Shown here: positions 53,518 through 62,663 of the stretch, in pieces
How positions within the stretch are numbered: the stretch's first letter is position 1
Layout of the letters: every line of letters starts with the position of its first letter
Source of the DNA: Planctomycetaceae bacterium
GTDB taxonomy: Bacteria > Planctomycetota > Planctomycetia > Pirellulales > Pirellulaceae
Length of the DNA: 64,000 bases
Reading direction: 5' to 3'
NCBI GenBank assembly: GCA_020638975.1
Contig: JACKHN010000006.1
Span: 313,745 to 377,744 of the forward strand
Position numbers and translations under genes: made by a program
Notes under the pieces: model-generated
Databases searched by the model: none
Told to the model about the DNA's origin: nothing
Seen by the model: only the letters and a program-made list of their open reading frames with translations

Positions 53518-55902
53518 ATGAGATTGGGAATCTGGCGTTATGGCCGGGGAGAAAGAACATCTCCCATTCCTCCTAGTATACTTAAAGGCCCTAGTCTTTC
53601 AGTTTTAAAATCGCCGAGGACCCCCAAAGTGCTTACCAGCCCCCGACTGCTGCGGATCGCGGTCATCGTGTTGCTCGGGGTGTGTCTGCCATACATCATC
53701 TATGCGGCGCACCGTGCCGAAGAGTCTGTGGAGAATCGGCCTGGCGACTGGCTTCCGGCGCATTTCCCTGAAACACAAAGACTTATGTGGCTCGATGACG
53801 TATTCGGTGGCGACGAACTGCTAATGATTAGCTATCCGGGCTGCGAGCTAGACGATCAGCGACTCCCCGCCTTGGCCGACAGGTTAGAATCCGCCAAATG
53901 GGAGGGGATTCCGGTATTTCGCCGTGTCGTCACGGGTCGCGACCTGCTGGAAGAGTTCCGCGGCGAACCACTCAACTTAAGCAGGTCCGCAGCGGAAAGC
54001 CGGCTCAAGGGGTGGGTTTTAGGTCCAGAGGGAGAGACGTGCGCGGTCGTGATGATCTCGTCAGAAGGAAAGAGCAACCGTGACGCGGCGTTGCGCGAAG
54101 TGAGGCGTGCCGCAGACGCGGTGGGATTACTAGCGCACGAACTTAAGATTGCCGGTGCGACGATGGAGAGCGTTGCGATCAATCGAGTTAGTACTCAGTG
54201 GTATCTCGAACTCTCGATTGCGTCACTGGCGATTTGTCTGACTCTGATGTATCTCTCGCTTCGAAGCATCGCGCTGACTTTGACCGTCTTTGGCACCGCG
54301 TTGATCAGTGAGAGGCTCAGCCTCGCGTGGATGCACATCACAAATTCACCAACCGACAGTGTTTCAACGATGACGCCGGCCCTCGTCTATGTGTTGGCGA
54401 TCTCGTCGGGCGTGCACTTGGCAAACTACTACCGAGATGAAGTGACAAGTGGCGATCTGCAATCCGCACCGCGCCGCGCGGCACGTAATGCTTGGAAGCC
54501 TTGCTTTTTGGCAACTCTGACCACTGCGATCGGTCTGGGCTCATTGCTCCTCAGCGATTTAACTCCCGTTCAACGCTTCGGAACGTTTGCTGCAGTGGGC
54601 GTGATTGGGATGCTCGCAGTTCAGTTTTTAGTACTGCCATTCTTGCTGGAATATTTTCCGCCGCGGAAGTGGGCGGCGAGGATTCGGATTTCAGTACACT
54701 CCGATCCACTGAGCGCGGTGTGGCATCTACTCGCGAATCTAATCGTCGGCAGGCATGCGGCGATCGTCGTGTGCGGGATGGCGTTGTTCGTGCTTGGAAC
54801 ATTTGGCGTCGGGAGACTCCAGGCAACCGCGCGATTACACAACTTGCTACCCGAGGACGCTCCCGTGCTCCAAGACTATGCTTGGCTAGAGTCCCACATC
54901 GGCCCACTCGTGCCACTGGAAGTCGTACTGCGATTTCGAGCTGACGATCCATTGAGTCTTCTTGAGCGAGCTCAACTCGTGGAACAGGTGAGCCGCGTTA
55001 TTGCCGAGACGCCTGATGTCGGAAACGCCATCAACGCGACGATGTGGGCTCCGCCTCTGCCTGCGACAAACGGCGGGCTAAGAAGTGTCGTCCGGCGAAC
55101 GGCTTTTAATCGTGCTCTGGAAGAACGCAAAAGTGCACTGGCGAGCACCGATCTCTTTCGTGAATTGGATTCAGAACAACTGTGGCGCATCAGTGCGGCA
55201 GCCGAGGCGAGCGATGCGTCGTTGGACTATGGCCAATTGATACAGAGGTTGAAGACGCGAGTCGACCCTGTGCTTGCACAGCACAACACCCTTTCCGGAA
55301 GCAGCGTCACGGCCGTCTACACGGGCAGCATTCCGCTGATGCACAAGATCCAAAGTCAACTATTGAATGACTTGATCACTAGCTTTATGGCGGCGTTGGT
55401 CTTAATCACGATTGTCATGATCTTCGTCATGCGAAGTATCCCGGCGGGCTTACTCTGTATGATTCCGAACGTCTTGCCGTCGGTGATTGTATTTGGTGCA
55501 TTGGGTTGGCTGGGGCCTTCTATCGAAGTTGGTTCGATGATGACGGCCGGAGCGGCGGTCGGTATCGCAGTCGATGATACCCTGCACTTTATGACGTGGT
55601 TCCAACGCGGCCTCTCGCAGGGATTGAACCGGACCGAATCTGTTCGGTTCGCATATCGAAGTTGTGCCACGGCGATGTTACAGACTTCACTGATCTGCGG
55701 CCTTGGATTGCTCGTCTTCGCGTTAAGCCCGTTCGTCCCAATCGCGAGATTCGGGTGGATGCTCGCAGCGTTACTAGGAACCGCACTCGTTGGCGATCTC
55801 GTCATACTGCCCGCGATTCTAATCGGACCGCTGGGGGCGGTCTTTCGCGCGTCAAATCCGCGAGACACTCAGATCCAAGCCGTTACGCCAGTCCTCAATT
55901 AG
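53518..55902 (+). CDS. RND/MMPL superfamily exporter (HpnN-like)
   Basis: A 794-aa protein as drawn from ATG 53518; a GTG at 53629 with GAGGA at 53616-53620 gives a 757-aa protein that starts just before the first helix and leaves 125 bp for divergent promoters, and is a plausible alternative. Twelve or so membrane helices in two sets of six, each with a large periplasmic loop: first at LLRIAVIVLLGVCLPYIIYA, then LYLSLRSIALTLTVFGTAL, LVYVLAISSGVHLANYYRDE and GTFAAVGVIGMLAVQFLVLPF; the second half repeats the pattern (FVMRSIPAGLLCMIPNVLPS, AVDDTLHFMTWFQRG). Likely moves a hydrophobic lipid or drug. It is divergent from the oxoamine-synthase/GT pair. Confidence 0.86.
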   Translation: MRLGIWRYGRGERTSPIPPSILKGPSLSVLKSPRTPKVLTSPRLLRIAVIVLLGVCLPYIIYAAHRAEESVENRPGDWLPAHFPETQRLMWLDDVFGGDELLMISYPGCELDDQRLPALADRLESAKWEGIPVFRRVVTGRDLLEEFRGEPLNLSRSAAESRLKGWVLGPEGETCAVVMISSEGKSNRDAALREVRRAADAVGLLAHELKIAGATMESVAINRVSTQWYLELSIASLAICLTLMYLSLRSIALTLTVFGTALISERLSLAWMHITNSPTDSVSTMTPALVYVLAISSGVHLANYYRDEVTSGDLQSAPRRAARNAWKPCFLATLTTAIGLGSLLLSDLTPVQRFGTFAAVGVIGMLAVQFLVLPFLLEYFPPRKWAARIRISVHSDPLSAVWHLLANLIVGRHAAIVVCGMALFVLGTFGVGRLQATARLHNLLPEDAPVLQDYAWLESHIGPLVPLEVVLRFRADDPLSLLERAQLVEQVSRVIAETPDVGNAINATMWAPPLPATNGGLRSVVRRTAFNRALEERKSALASTDLFRELDSEQLWRISAAAEASDASLDYGQLIQRLKTRVDPVLAQHNTLSGSSVTAVYTGSIPLMHKIQSQLLNDLITSFMAALVLITIVMIFVMRSIPAGLLCMIPNVLPSVIVFGALGWLGPSIEVGSMMTAGAAVGIAVDDTLHFMTWFQRGLSQGLNRTESVRFAYRSCATAMLQTSLICGLGLLVFALSPFVPIARFGWMLAALLGTALVGDLVILPAILIGPLGAVFRASNPRDTQIQAVTPVLN

Positions 55903-55925
55903 TCGCCTTACGGGGCCACCCGAGC

Positions 55926-56747
55926 TTACTTCGCGGTCCGCCTTGTGCCACTTTCCAGGCCATTAAATTCGACAACGGCTTGGACAAACTCTTCCTGTTT
56001 CTCGAAGGGAACCATATGACCACATTGTTCCAGAACGGTCAGGGAAGCGTTCGGCAAATTTTGTGCGTAGTACTCACCGTGCGCAACTGGGATGAGCTTG
56101 TCGTTGCGTCCCCAAATGATTTCGACGGGGCATTGAACCCGGTGTAAATGCTGGGGTAATTTGGGGTTGTGCAAGTAAGGAGTCCAGCCAACCCGCGCGG
56201 TCGCTTCCTGAGCCCGCATCCACATCAAAACTCGCGAATCGTCGAACGTGAGCGGCATCGCCGTCTTAACGACAGGGCTCTCTGGATCAAAGAAGACGAG
56301 GTCCCGAGCTTCTTTGAAATCGCTCAGAAATAGTTCTGCCACGGGCGCGCCCTCGACGCGAATACCCGCCGCTGCAACTAATACGAGTTGGCTAATCAAG
56401 CCCGGTCGCAGAATTGCGATTTCGAGCGCGATCCAAGCACCGAGAGAGAACCCAACCACCGGCACTTGCTGCCATCCCAACTGCTCGAACAGATCGACAT
56501 AGTGCCAAGCCATGTCATGGATATCATCAATTTGCTCTAAGCCAGTCGACCTTCCAAAGCCGGGATGGGCTGGCGCGTGAACACGAAAGTGTTGTGACAA
56601 GCTTTTGTGAAAGGGCATCCATTCGGTCTCGCCGCCGGCACTGTGCAGATAAATCAGCGGTGCTCCTGCCCCGCCGACATTCATATGGATTTCCTTGCCA
56701 GCAACTTCTAGCTTCAGCGTCTCAAAACTCGCGGTGGATATCGACAT
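55926..56747 (-). CDS. Alpha/beta hydrolase
   Basis: A 273-aa protein; GAGGGA precedes the ATG. LIYLHSAGGETEW (oxyanion region), PAHPGFGRS, nucleophile elbow VGFSLGAW with catalytic Ser at about 100, IIWGRNDKLIP (Asp) and CGHMVPFEK (His) define an alpha/beta hydrolase. It starts 46 bp after an LLM-type monooxygenase on the same strand, so the pair may act in one pathway, for example oxidation then hydrolysis of a small ester or ketone. No signal peptide. Substrate unknown. Confidence 0.88.
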   Translation of the reverse strand: MSISTASFETLKLEVAGKEIHMNVGGAGAPLIYLHSAGGETEWMPFHKSLSQHFRVHAPAHPGFGRSTGLEQIDDIHDMAWHYVDLFEQLGWQQVPVVGFSLGAWIALEIAILRPGLISQLVLVAAAGIRVEGAPVAELFLSDFKEARDLVFFDPESPVVKTAMPLTFDDSRVLMWMRAQEATARVGWTPYLHNPKLPQHLHRVQCPVEIIWGRNDKLIPVAHGEYYAQNLPNASLTVLEQCGHMVPFEKQEEFVQAVVEFNGLESGTRRTAK

Positions 56748-56793
56748 CGTTCCCTCGGCTCACTCGTGTTGACGTTGCTTGCTGTTTAACTTG

Positions 56794-57945
56794 TTACAGT
56801 CGTCCCGGTGCGCAATTCTGTCGCAGAGCGGGCATAACCTTCTCGGCGAAGAGGGTCATGTTCTTCTGTGTCAGATCCGCCGGCAGTGTCCCGAGTTGGA
56901 ATAACCCCAACAGATTTCCGACGCCTAATCGTTTGATGTATTCGGTAAGTCTGTCGCGAACCGTTTCGGGGCTGCCAACGATGGCGTAGGCACCCTTTTC
57001 GATTTCCTCACGTGTCTCGACATTGAGCAAAAACTGCTTCAATGCTTGGTTGATCCCGATCATTGACTTCGCGCTGGTGTATCCCGGGGGAAATACGGTG
57101 AGTCCCTTGAGCAACTTCTTGCGAAAATAATTAAAATGCGGCTCGTACTCGGCCCAAGCCTGCTCGTCCGTATCGGCGACATAGATGGGACAGAGCCATC
57201 CCAGCTGAAGCGGATCGGCGGTATAGCCATTTTTCTCGCACGCATCGCGGAACATATCGAAATTGCGTTGAAAGAAATCGATATGGAAGTATGGGATGCC
57301 CATATAGCTAAACCTGCGCGCGGCAACCATCTCGATCGTCTCACGACTGCCCGCTCCTGGCACCCAAATCGGCGGATGCGGAGTTTGGATGGGACGCGGC
57401 CACGGATTGACGTACTTCAGCTTCCAGTGCTTCCCGTAATGCTCAAAGGGACCGGGCTCGGTCCAGCATCGCAGCACAAGGTCCAACGCCTCGCTATACA
57501 TCTCGCGAGCGAAAGTCGGATTCACCGTGAAGCTATAGTATTCGGGTCCGCCACCTACCACGAGCCCCGCGATCAGCCGACCGCCGCTAATGCAGTCGAT
57601 CATGGCGAACTCTTCGGCGACTCGCGTCGGAGGATTGTAGAGTGGCAATGCGTTGCCCACGACCGCGATCTTCACGCGTTTGGTTTGCCGTGCCAATATC
57701 GACGCCATTAGGTTTGGGCTGGGCATCGTGCCGTAAGCATTCTGATGATGCTCGTTAACACAAACCCCATCAAAACCAAGCGGCTCGGCGAGAACCAACT
57801 CATCTAAATAACGGTTATAGAGCTCACCACCATGAACAGGTTCAAATGTCGAATTGGGAAGCCACGTCCACGCGGACTTATACTTCTCGTCGAAGTCGTC
57901 GGGCAACCGGTCCCACGGCATCAAGTGGAATACGAAAAACTGCAT
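56794..57945 (-). CDS. LLM class flavin-dependent oxidoreductase (luciferase-like monooxygenase)
   Basis: A 383-aa protein of the bacterial luciferase-like family; GGAGA precedes the ATG. VCVNEHHQNAYGTMPSPNLMAS is the signature region, followed by IAVVGNALPLYNPPTRVAEEFAMIDCISGGRLIAGLVVGGGPEYY and HPPIWVPGAGSRETIE. It probably uses reduced FMN or F420 to monooxygenate a small substrate. It is upstream of an alpha/beta hydrolase gene by 46 bp and presumably cotranscribed. A pathway cannot be assigned. Confidence 0.92.
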   Translation of the reverse strand: MQFFVFHLMPWDRLPDDFDEKYKSAWTWLPNSTFEPVHGGELYNRYLDELVLAEPLGFDGVCVNEHHQNAYGTMPSPNLMASILARQTKRVKIAVVGNALPLYNPPTRVAEEFAMIDCISGGRLIAGLVVGGGPEYYSFTVNPTFAREMYSEALDLVLRCWTEPGPFEHYGKHWKLKYVNPWPRPIQTPHPPIWVPGAGSRETIEMVAARRFSYMGIPYFHIDFFQRNFDMFRDACEKNGYTADPLQLGWLCPIYVADTDEQAWAEYEPHFNYFRKKLLKGLTVFPPGYTSAKSMIGINQALKQFLLNVETREEIEKGAYAIVGSPETVRDRLTEYIKRLGVGNLLGLFQLGTLPADLTQKNMTLFAEKVMPALRQNCAPGRL

Positions 57946-58197
57946 GCGGTCTCCAGCCGAGCGGGCCTTCAGGGACGAATCAAGAACCCCTTATGTTCGG
58001 TCTTTCGACCTACATAGCTCACAATTAAAACACAATCTCGAAAATGTCGCATTACGCCGCTTGCGATAGCCACGATCAATCTCGAGCCTCATCGAACCGC
58101 GATCCATTTATCACATCTCAGCGGGTTCTTTCGATAATAACGGCACGGAGAGAGAAGAGAAGTTTTAGGGTCAAGGAATCTAATCGTGAGCTCTGGG
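57946..58197. other. Intergenic region upstream of LLM oxidoreductase
   Basis: Holds the promoter region of the minus-strand monooxygenase operon. AT-rich stretches (58010-58045, TAAAACACAATC) are present, but no site is confidently called. Small open frames in all three plus frames around 57850-58070 are shadows. Confidence 0.4.
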
Positions 58198-58250
58198 CGA
58201 TTCATTTGTTGAAGTCGTACAAACCTCTCAGTTTGAAAAACTGAAAGGCC
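58198..58250 (+). repeat. Interspersed repeat family A, copy 3 (hairpin deleted)
   Basis: Reads GCGATTCATTTGTTGAAGTCGTACAAACCTCTCAGTTTGAAAA-like sequence, i.e. both flanks of copy 1 (CAATTCATTTGTTGA at 1270-1284 and GTCGTACAAACCTCTCAG at 1360-1377) joined without the 17-bp-stem hairpin. It looks like an internally deleted or unexpanded form of the element. Confidence 0.65.
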
Positions 58251-58485
58251 CTAATCGTTAGCTGCATTTGGCAAAAAACTAGGCTTTGATCCAAGTGTTT
58301 TGCCAGACCCTGCCTTTAAATTCCGGCTTCGGATTCGTCGCCCCACTTGCTCGCGGGCATCAGCCAAGTCCAGGTTGACATTTCGACGCCCCGACCGCCA
58401 GCCACTGAATTCAATTCACTCTGCAACAATATTCGTGTATCGTTGGAGGAAGAAGATCACGATCCGCAGAAGAGCTGCTTGCAAG

Positions 58486-60996
58486 ATGGTGTCGATGTTG
58501 ACCCGCTGGACTACTTGGCGACGCACTCGGTTGGCCGCTGCAAAGCGACGTCTCCGTGTGCGATTTCAGCACGCGGAACGCTTAGAGTCGCGGCTGTTGC
58601 TGGCAACTGCGGAGGGAGCTCCTTTTGAGTTTAGTGGTGTTGTGGATACGAGCAGTTTGGTTGGCACCTTCTCTGCCTCAATCGACTGGGGAGATGGAAC
58701 TGTCGCGCCGGCGGTCGTTTCTGGAGGTGGCAGCGGGGCGTTAGTTGGGCGAGTTGATTACAGCTACGACACAGCGAACTTCTTTGATTCGCAGCTTAAG
58801 AAGGATCTCTTTCAGCAGGCGGTGGACTCCGTTTTCTCTCGCTTAGGTGACGACCTTCAAGCGATTGCTCCCGGCGGAATGAATTCGTGGGTCGCGGATT
58901 TCTCGCATCCTGCGACAGGGCAGCCGCAGACCATCACGGATCTGCAGGTGTCGGCCAACGAGATCGTTATCTTTGCGGGAGGACGAGAATTAGGAACGAC
59001 GCTCGGCATCGGTGGACCGGGAGGATACAGTGTGAGCTGCTTGCTCGCATCGTTCTGTGAAACGGTCGCGACTCGCGGAGAAGTCGGTGCTCGGTCGCAA
59101 GCAGGCGATCCACCGCCTGTTGATTTCGGACCTTGGGGTGGTTCAATCGCATTTGATGTAACGACTGACTTTTACTACTCGCAGACAATCGACGACATCG
59201 GTACACAACAAGCTGATTTCCTGTCGGTCGCGATGCACGAGGTGGCGCATTTGCTTGGGTTTGGAGCATCGCCTGCGTGGAAGACTTACAGCACGGCGGG
59301 TGTCTATAACGGCCCCGCATCGCGAGTTTCTAATGGGGGCCAGGGCGTTTCCCTCTCACCCGACGGGAGTCATTGGGCGAGTGGGACAAAAAGCAATGGC
59401 CAAGAAGTTGCGTTAGACCCGTCGTTGACGTCGGGCACACGAACCCTACTCACTCCGCTTGATTGGGCCGGGTTGGACGACGTCGGTTGGGAACTGCTCC
59501 AACCGACAGCGACCGTCAGCGGCTCTCATGTTTATGGAGATGACGGCGTTTATGAAATCACGTTAACGCTCGCGTCGAGTGCCGGTGGCGCACTTGTGAG
59601 TAATCAGCACGCGACGATTATTAATGTGGCACCAATGTTGACTCCGGCGAGTGATCTATCGGTGGGATTCGGCCAAGAGTTTACAATCGTGGACTTGGGT
59701 GTTTTCACCGACCCAGGTTTTGGGGTAAATGAGGCCTTTTCCTACACGATCGATTGGGGCGATGGATCGACGCTGGGCAGCGGTACGGCGAGCATCGATT
59801 TAGCCGGCAGTTCTGGCGTCGCAACCAGGGGATCTTACAATGGGTCGCATTCTTATGCGAACGGCGGTATCTACGATGTACTCTTAACGATCGTAGACGA
59901 CGATGGCGGATCCGATACGGCTCAATTGCAAATCACTGTGGCCCCTGGTTTATCGGTCGAAATTACCGCAGATCAGATCGCGGAAAACGACGGGAACGAT
60001 GCCACGAGTGTGTCGATTACTCGCCATACAAATGACCTGAGTCAACCGCTAACGGTGTATTTAGCCACCGACGCTTCTGAGATAAGCATACCCAGTAGTG
60101 TCGAGTTCCTTGCCGGGGAAGCGACCATTGTCGTCGCGGTGCATGCGGTTGACGACGATCTCTTGGATGGAACACAAGGCGTGAGCGTCACGGCGACCGC
60201 CCCAGGCTTCCTCGAAGGCCGCGACAATCTCATAGTCGTCGACCATGAAACGCTTACGCTATCCGTCGACGCCCTCACGGTCTTAGAGGGAGCGGCGACC
60301 TTTGCTACGGCAACACGGAGCAATACGAATACCGGCGCGGCCTTAGAAGTGTCGGTTTCGATCGATGATCCAACGGAAGCGATTGCCCCGCAAGCTGTGA
60401 TTATCCCGGCAGGAGAGCAATCGGTCACGTTCCCCATCGATGCGATCGAAGACGGACTCGAGGATGGGAGTCAGCTCGTCGGGATAACGGTCACCGCCAA
60501 CGGATACGAACCGGCGACCGATTCATTTTTCGTCGCCGACACGCTGTCGTGGCACAACGCAGTTTTGCGATGGGACGTCAACGCCGACATGCGGGTTTCG
60601 CCGATCGATGTGCTGCAAATCGTCAATGATCTGAATCGCAGCGGTTCTCGCAAATTAGCCGCCCCCGGCCAAGCCGAGGTTCCACCCTATCTGGACGTTA
60701 ACGACGACGGACAAGTTTCGCCAATCGATGCTCTGCTAGTGATCAACTACCTTAACAATCTGGGGAGCGGAACCGAAGGTGAATCGCATCAATTCGCCAC
60801 CATCGCTTTCGATCGGGTGATTTGGTCACCGCTCCTTGTCACAGCGAACATCGCTCCGACAGATCGCGACGACTGGCATCGACTGGCTACGACCGACCTA
60901 GAACGCGAGATCATCTTCTTCGCCGATCAGCTCAGAAACTCGTTTACCGATGATCTCATCACGGACTTCGCTGCGGCGTTCGATGGATTCGCGTAG
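58486..60996 (+). CDS. Secreted metalloprotease-like protein with PKD, Calx-beta and dockerin-like domains
   Basis: An 836-aa protein from ATG 58486 (next ATG 58495; start uncertain, weak ribosome binding). Arg-rich start leads into ERLESRLLLA, the LEPR-XLL-type motif. Then a beta domain (FSASIDWGDGT), a metalloprotease-like stretch with HEVAHLLGFGASPAW, where an HExxH...G sequence occurs but the third ligand position differs from the HExxHxxGxxH pattern, PKD-like domains (YTIDWGDGSTLGSG), two Calx-beta-like segments (ITADQIAENDGNDATSVSIT; LTVLEGAATFATATRSNTN) and two dockerin-like motifs (VNADMRVSPIDVLQIVNDLN; LDVNDDGQVSPIDALLVINY). The 3' end overlaps the convergent gene by 99 bp. Confidence 0.85.
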   Translation: MVSMLTRWTTWRRTRLAAAKRRLRVRFQHAERLESRLLLATAEGAPFEFSGVVDTSSLVGTFSASIDWGDGTVAPAVVSGGGSGALVGRVDYSYDTANFFDSQLKKDLFQQAVDSVFSRLGDDLQAIAPGGMNSWVADFSHPATGQPQTITDLQVSANEIVIFAGGRELGTTLGIGGPGGYSVSCLLASFCETVATRGEVGARSQAGDPPPVDFGPWGGSIAFDVTTDFYYSQTIDDIGTQQADFLSVAMHEVAHLLGFGASPAWKTYSTAGVYNGPASRVSNGGQGVSLSPDGSHWASGTKSNGQEVALDPSLTSGTRTLLTPLDWAGLDDVGWELLQPTATVSGSHVYGDDGVYEITLTLASSAGGALVSNQHATIINVAPMLTPASDLSVGFGQEFTIVDLGVFTDPGFGVNEAFSYTIDWGDGSTLGSGTASIDLAGSSGVATRGSYNGSHSYANGGIYDVLLTIVDDDGGSDTAQLQITVAPGLSVEITADQIAENDGNDATSVSITRHTNDLSQPLTVYLATDASEISIPSSVEFLAGEATIVVAVHAVDDDLLDGTQGVSVTATAPGFLEGRDNLIVVDHETLTLSVDALTVLEGAATFATATRSNTNTGAALEVSVSIDDPTEAIAPQAVIIPAGEQSVTFPIDAIEDGLEDGSQLVGITVTANGYEPATDSFFVADTLSWHNAVLRWDVNADMRVSPIDVLQIVNDLNRSGSRKLAAPGQAEVPPYLDVNDDGQVSPIDALLVINYLNNLGSGTEGESHQFATIAFDRVIWSPLLVTANIAPTDRDDWHRLATTDLEREIIFFADQLRNSFTDDLITDFAAAFDGFA

Positions 60997-61551
60997 CTTC
61001 TCGAGTTCCTCGGTGAGTCGTTTCAAATGCAACTCACGACGCGATTGTCGAACGTCGAAATGCTTGCTGACCGCTTCGGTAATCTGTTTTTGCAACAATT
61101 CGCGTTTATCCTTCGGCGCTCGGCGATATTGCTCGGACAAATCAAGCGTCTGGCGATCGAACTCTCGATCGGCTTTCTCCAACTCGTACATCGCGGGGTC
61201 GAGTTCCTTGAGTTGTTCCATGAGCCGCAAATCGTGCTCGTGCCCGAACCTTCCGTGCGGTGGGCCGTCCGGCGGGCGACCATCTCGGGGCGGGCCTCCT
61301 TGCGGTGGGCCGTCAGGAGGTCCGTCGCCGCGCGGACCGTCAAAAGGTGGACGATCGCCGCGTTTGCCTGGGGGAGGCGGGCCATCGGGACGACCATCGC
61401 GAGGAGGCGGAGGTCCGTCGAAGTCGCCGCCTCGTTCCGGTGGCCGTTGTTCGGGAGGACGCTGCTGCGCAACGGAGGTGTCTGGACAGAAACTCATGCC
61501 GCACCATCCCAGCAGCAACAAAGTCGCAACTCCTGGTCGAAAAACAGACAT
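60898..61551 (-). CDS. Secreted Pro/Gly-rich, coiled-coil protein (CpxP/Spy-like?) in ECF sigma operon
   Basis: A 217-aa protein; AAGGAG precedes the ATG. Signal peptide at 1-28 (TLLLLGWCGMSFCPDTSVAQ). Residues 30-100 are a disordered Pro/Gly/Asp/Arg repeat (GPPPPRDGRPDGPP-like units, about 14 GPP/DGPP motifs). Residues 105-217 are helical and charged (MYELEKADREFDRQTLDLSE; LHLKRLTEELEKLRESIERR), resembling periplasmic CpxP/Spy-type sensors. It follows anti-sigma and sigma genes and may be a stress-sensing or envelope protein controlled by them. The last 99 bp overlap the convergent dockerin gene. Function unproven. Confidence 0.75.
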   Translation of the reverse strand: MSVFRPGVATLLLLGWCGMSFCPDTSVAQQRPPEQRPPERGGDFDGPPPPRDGRPDGPPPPGKRGDRPPFDGPRGDGPPDGPPQGGPPRDGRPPDGPPHGRFGHEHDLRLMEQLKELDPAMYELEKADREFDRQTLDLSEQYRRAPKDKRELLQKQITEAVSKHFDVRQSRRELHLKRLTEELEKLRESIERRSEVRDEIIGKRVSELIGEEDDLAF

Positions 61552-61587
61552 ATCTATAACTCCTTCATCGTTAATGGACGAGGACGA

Positions 61588-62133
61588 TCAGAGCGAGCCT
61601 TCGCTCAGCTCTTCGTCGAATTGTTCGAATTGATCGAGAAGTACCGAGTAGCGTCGATCGCCGCCGCTCCAATCGGCGCGGGCGGATCGAATGGCTTGGC
61701 TGGTGATGGCAAGTTGTTCGTCGAAAGAGTCGTCCCACGCGAACTCGTCGACGGGTTCGGGCTGTTCGCCACTGGACGGCGACTCCGCGACAGTCGACAG
61801 CCCAGGCCCCTCGCTAGGTAAGGCCTGAGGAACGGCAACTTCCGGCGCCGGCACGACGGGATCGGAATCACGATTCAGAATCGACCAAGCGGTGAATGCG
61901 ACAAGCAAAGACGCTGCGAGCGCGGCGATGGATCTGGCGAACAATCCAGCACGGCGTGTTGTGGGCGGACACGTGATTGACGGCGTGGATTCTGCATCCG
62001 CGGCATCGACCAACTTGCCAAATGCCAGCCAACTCTCGCGCAGCATGGCCGTTTCCTCGTCCAGCATCTCCGACGTTGCTGAGGCCGTGGCTTGCTCTAA
62101 CTGGGCTAACAGTTTTTCATTCGAATCGTTCAT
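61588..62133 (-). CDS. Putative membrane anti-sigma factor
   Basis: A 181-aa protein. The ATG at 62133 is 5 bp after the sigma gene stop, preferred over an upstream start inside that gene. Residues 1-65 are acidic and helical (DEETAMLRESWLAFGKLVDA), there is one membrane helix at about 77-96 (ARSIAALAASLLVAFTAWSI), and a periplasmic part follows that is Pro/Glu-rich (FAWDDSFDEQLAITSQAIRS). No zinc-binding anti-sigma motif is present. The single-helix layout and sigma-factor neighbour support the call. A similar arrangement lies at 32404-33794, but the two proteins are not alike in sequence. Confidence 0.7.
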   Translation of the reverse strand: MNDSNEKLLAQLEQATASATSEMLDEETAMLRESWLAFGKLVDAADAESTPSITCPPTTRRAGLFARSIAALAASLLVAFTAWSILNRDSDPVVPAPEVAVPQALPSEGPGLSTVAESPSSGEQPEPVDEFAWDDSFDEQLAITSQAIRSARADWSGGDRRYSVLLDQFEQFDEELSEGSL

Positions 62134-62138
62134 AGTTT

Positions 62139-62663
62139 TCACTCGGCAATGATTTGTCGTAGTGCCAATAGGCCGCGACGACAATGACTAAGTGCAGTAC
62201 TAAGCGGGCATTCCATCTGATCCGCAATTTCCGCGAAGGACAGATCCCCGTAATATCGCAGCAGCAGCACACGGCGCTGTGCCGACGTTAGCAGTTCCAT
62301 CGCGGCGTCCAGTTGGTGACGAGCCTCCGATTGCAGCAGACCCGCCGAAGGTGCTGGAGCCTGGTCCTCAGGTTCTACGGCAATCCAGCCGACTTCATCG
62401 AGCATGACTTCGGGCCGCTGTTTTCGTGCGCGATCTATCACCAATCGATCCGCGATTCTCAATAAGTAGGCTCGTGGCGTACCCTGCTCCTGATAGCTGG
62501 CTCGGGCTTGCCACGCGCGTCGAAACACATCCTGCATCAGATCATCCGCCACATCGTCCCGTCGCACCAATCCGCGCAGATATCCGCGCACCGCCGCTCC
62601 GTGCTGGTCGAACCAGCTGGTCACGCGATCCGTTTCGGCTCCGATCGGTTCTACGGCGGTCAT
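62139..62663 (-). CDS. ECF RNA polymerase sigma factor (second)
   Basis: A 174-aa sigma-70-family protein; start ATG 62663 with GGAG upstream. Region 2: FDQHGAAVRGYLRGLVRRDDVADDLMQDVFRRAWQARASY, then TPRAYLLRIADRLVIDRARKQ. Region 4: LLTSAQRRVLLLRYYGDLSFAEIADQMECPLSTALSHCRRGLLALRQ. It begins a three-gene operon sigma, anti-sigma, secreted Pro/Gly-rich protein. Likely autoregulated in response to an envelope signal, which is unknown. Sequence differs considerably from the other sigma factor in this window. Confidence 0.94.
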   Translation of the reverse strand: MTAVEPIGAETDRVTSWFDQHGAAVRGYLRGLVRRDDVADDLMQDVFRRAWQARASYQEQGTPRAYLLRIADRLVIDRARKQRPEVMLDEVGWIAVEPEDQAPAPSAGLLQSEARHQLDAAMELLTSAQRRVLLLRYYGDLSFAEIADQMECPLSTALSHCRRGLLALRQIIAE

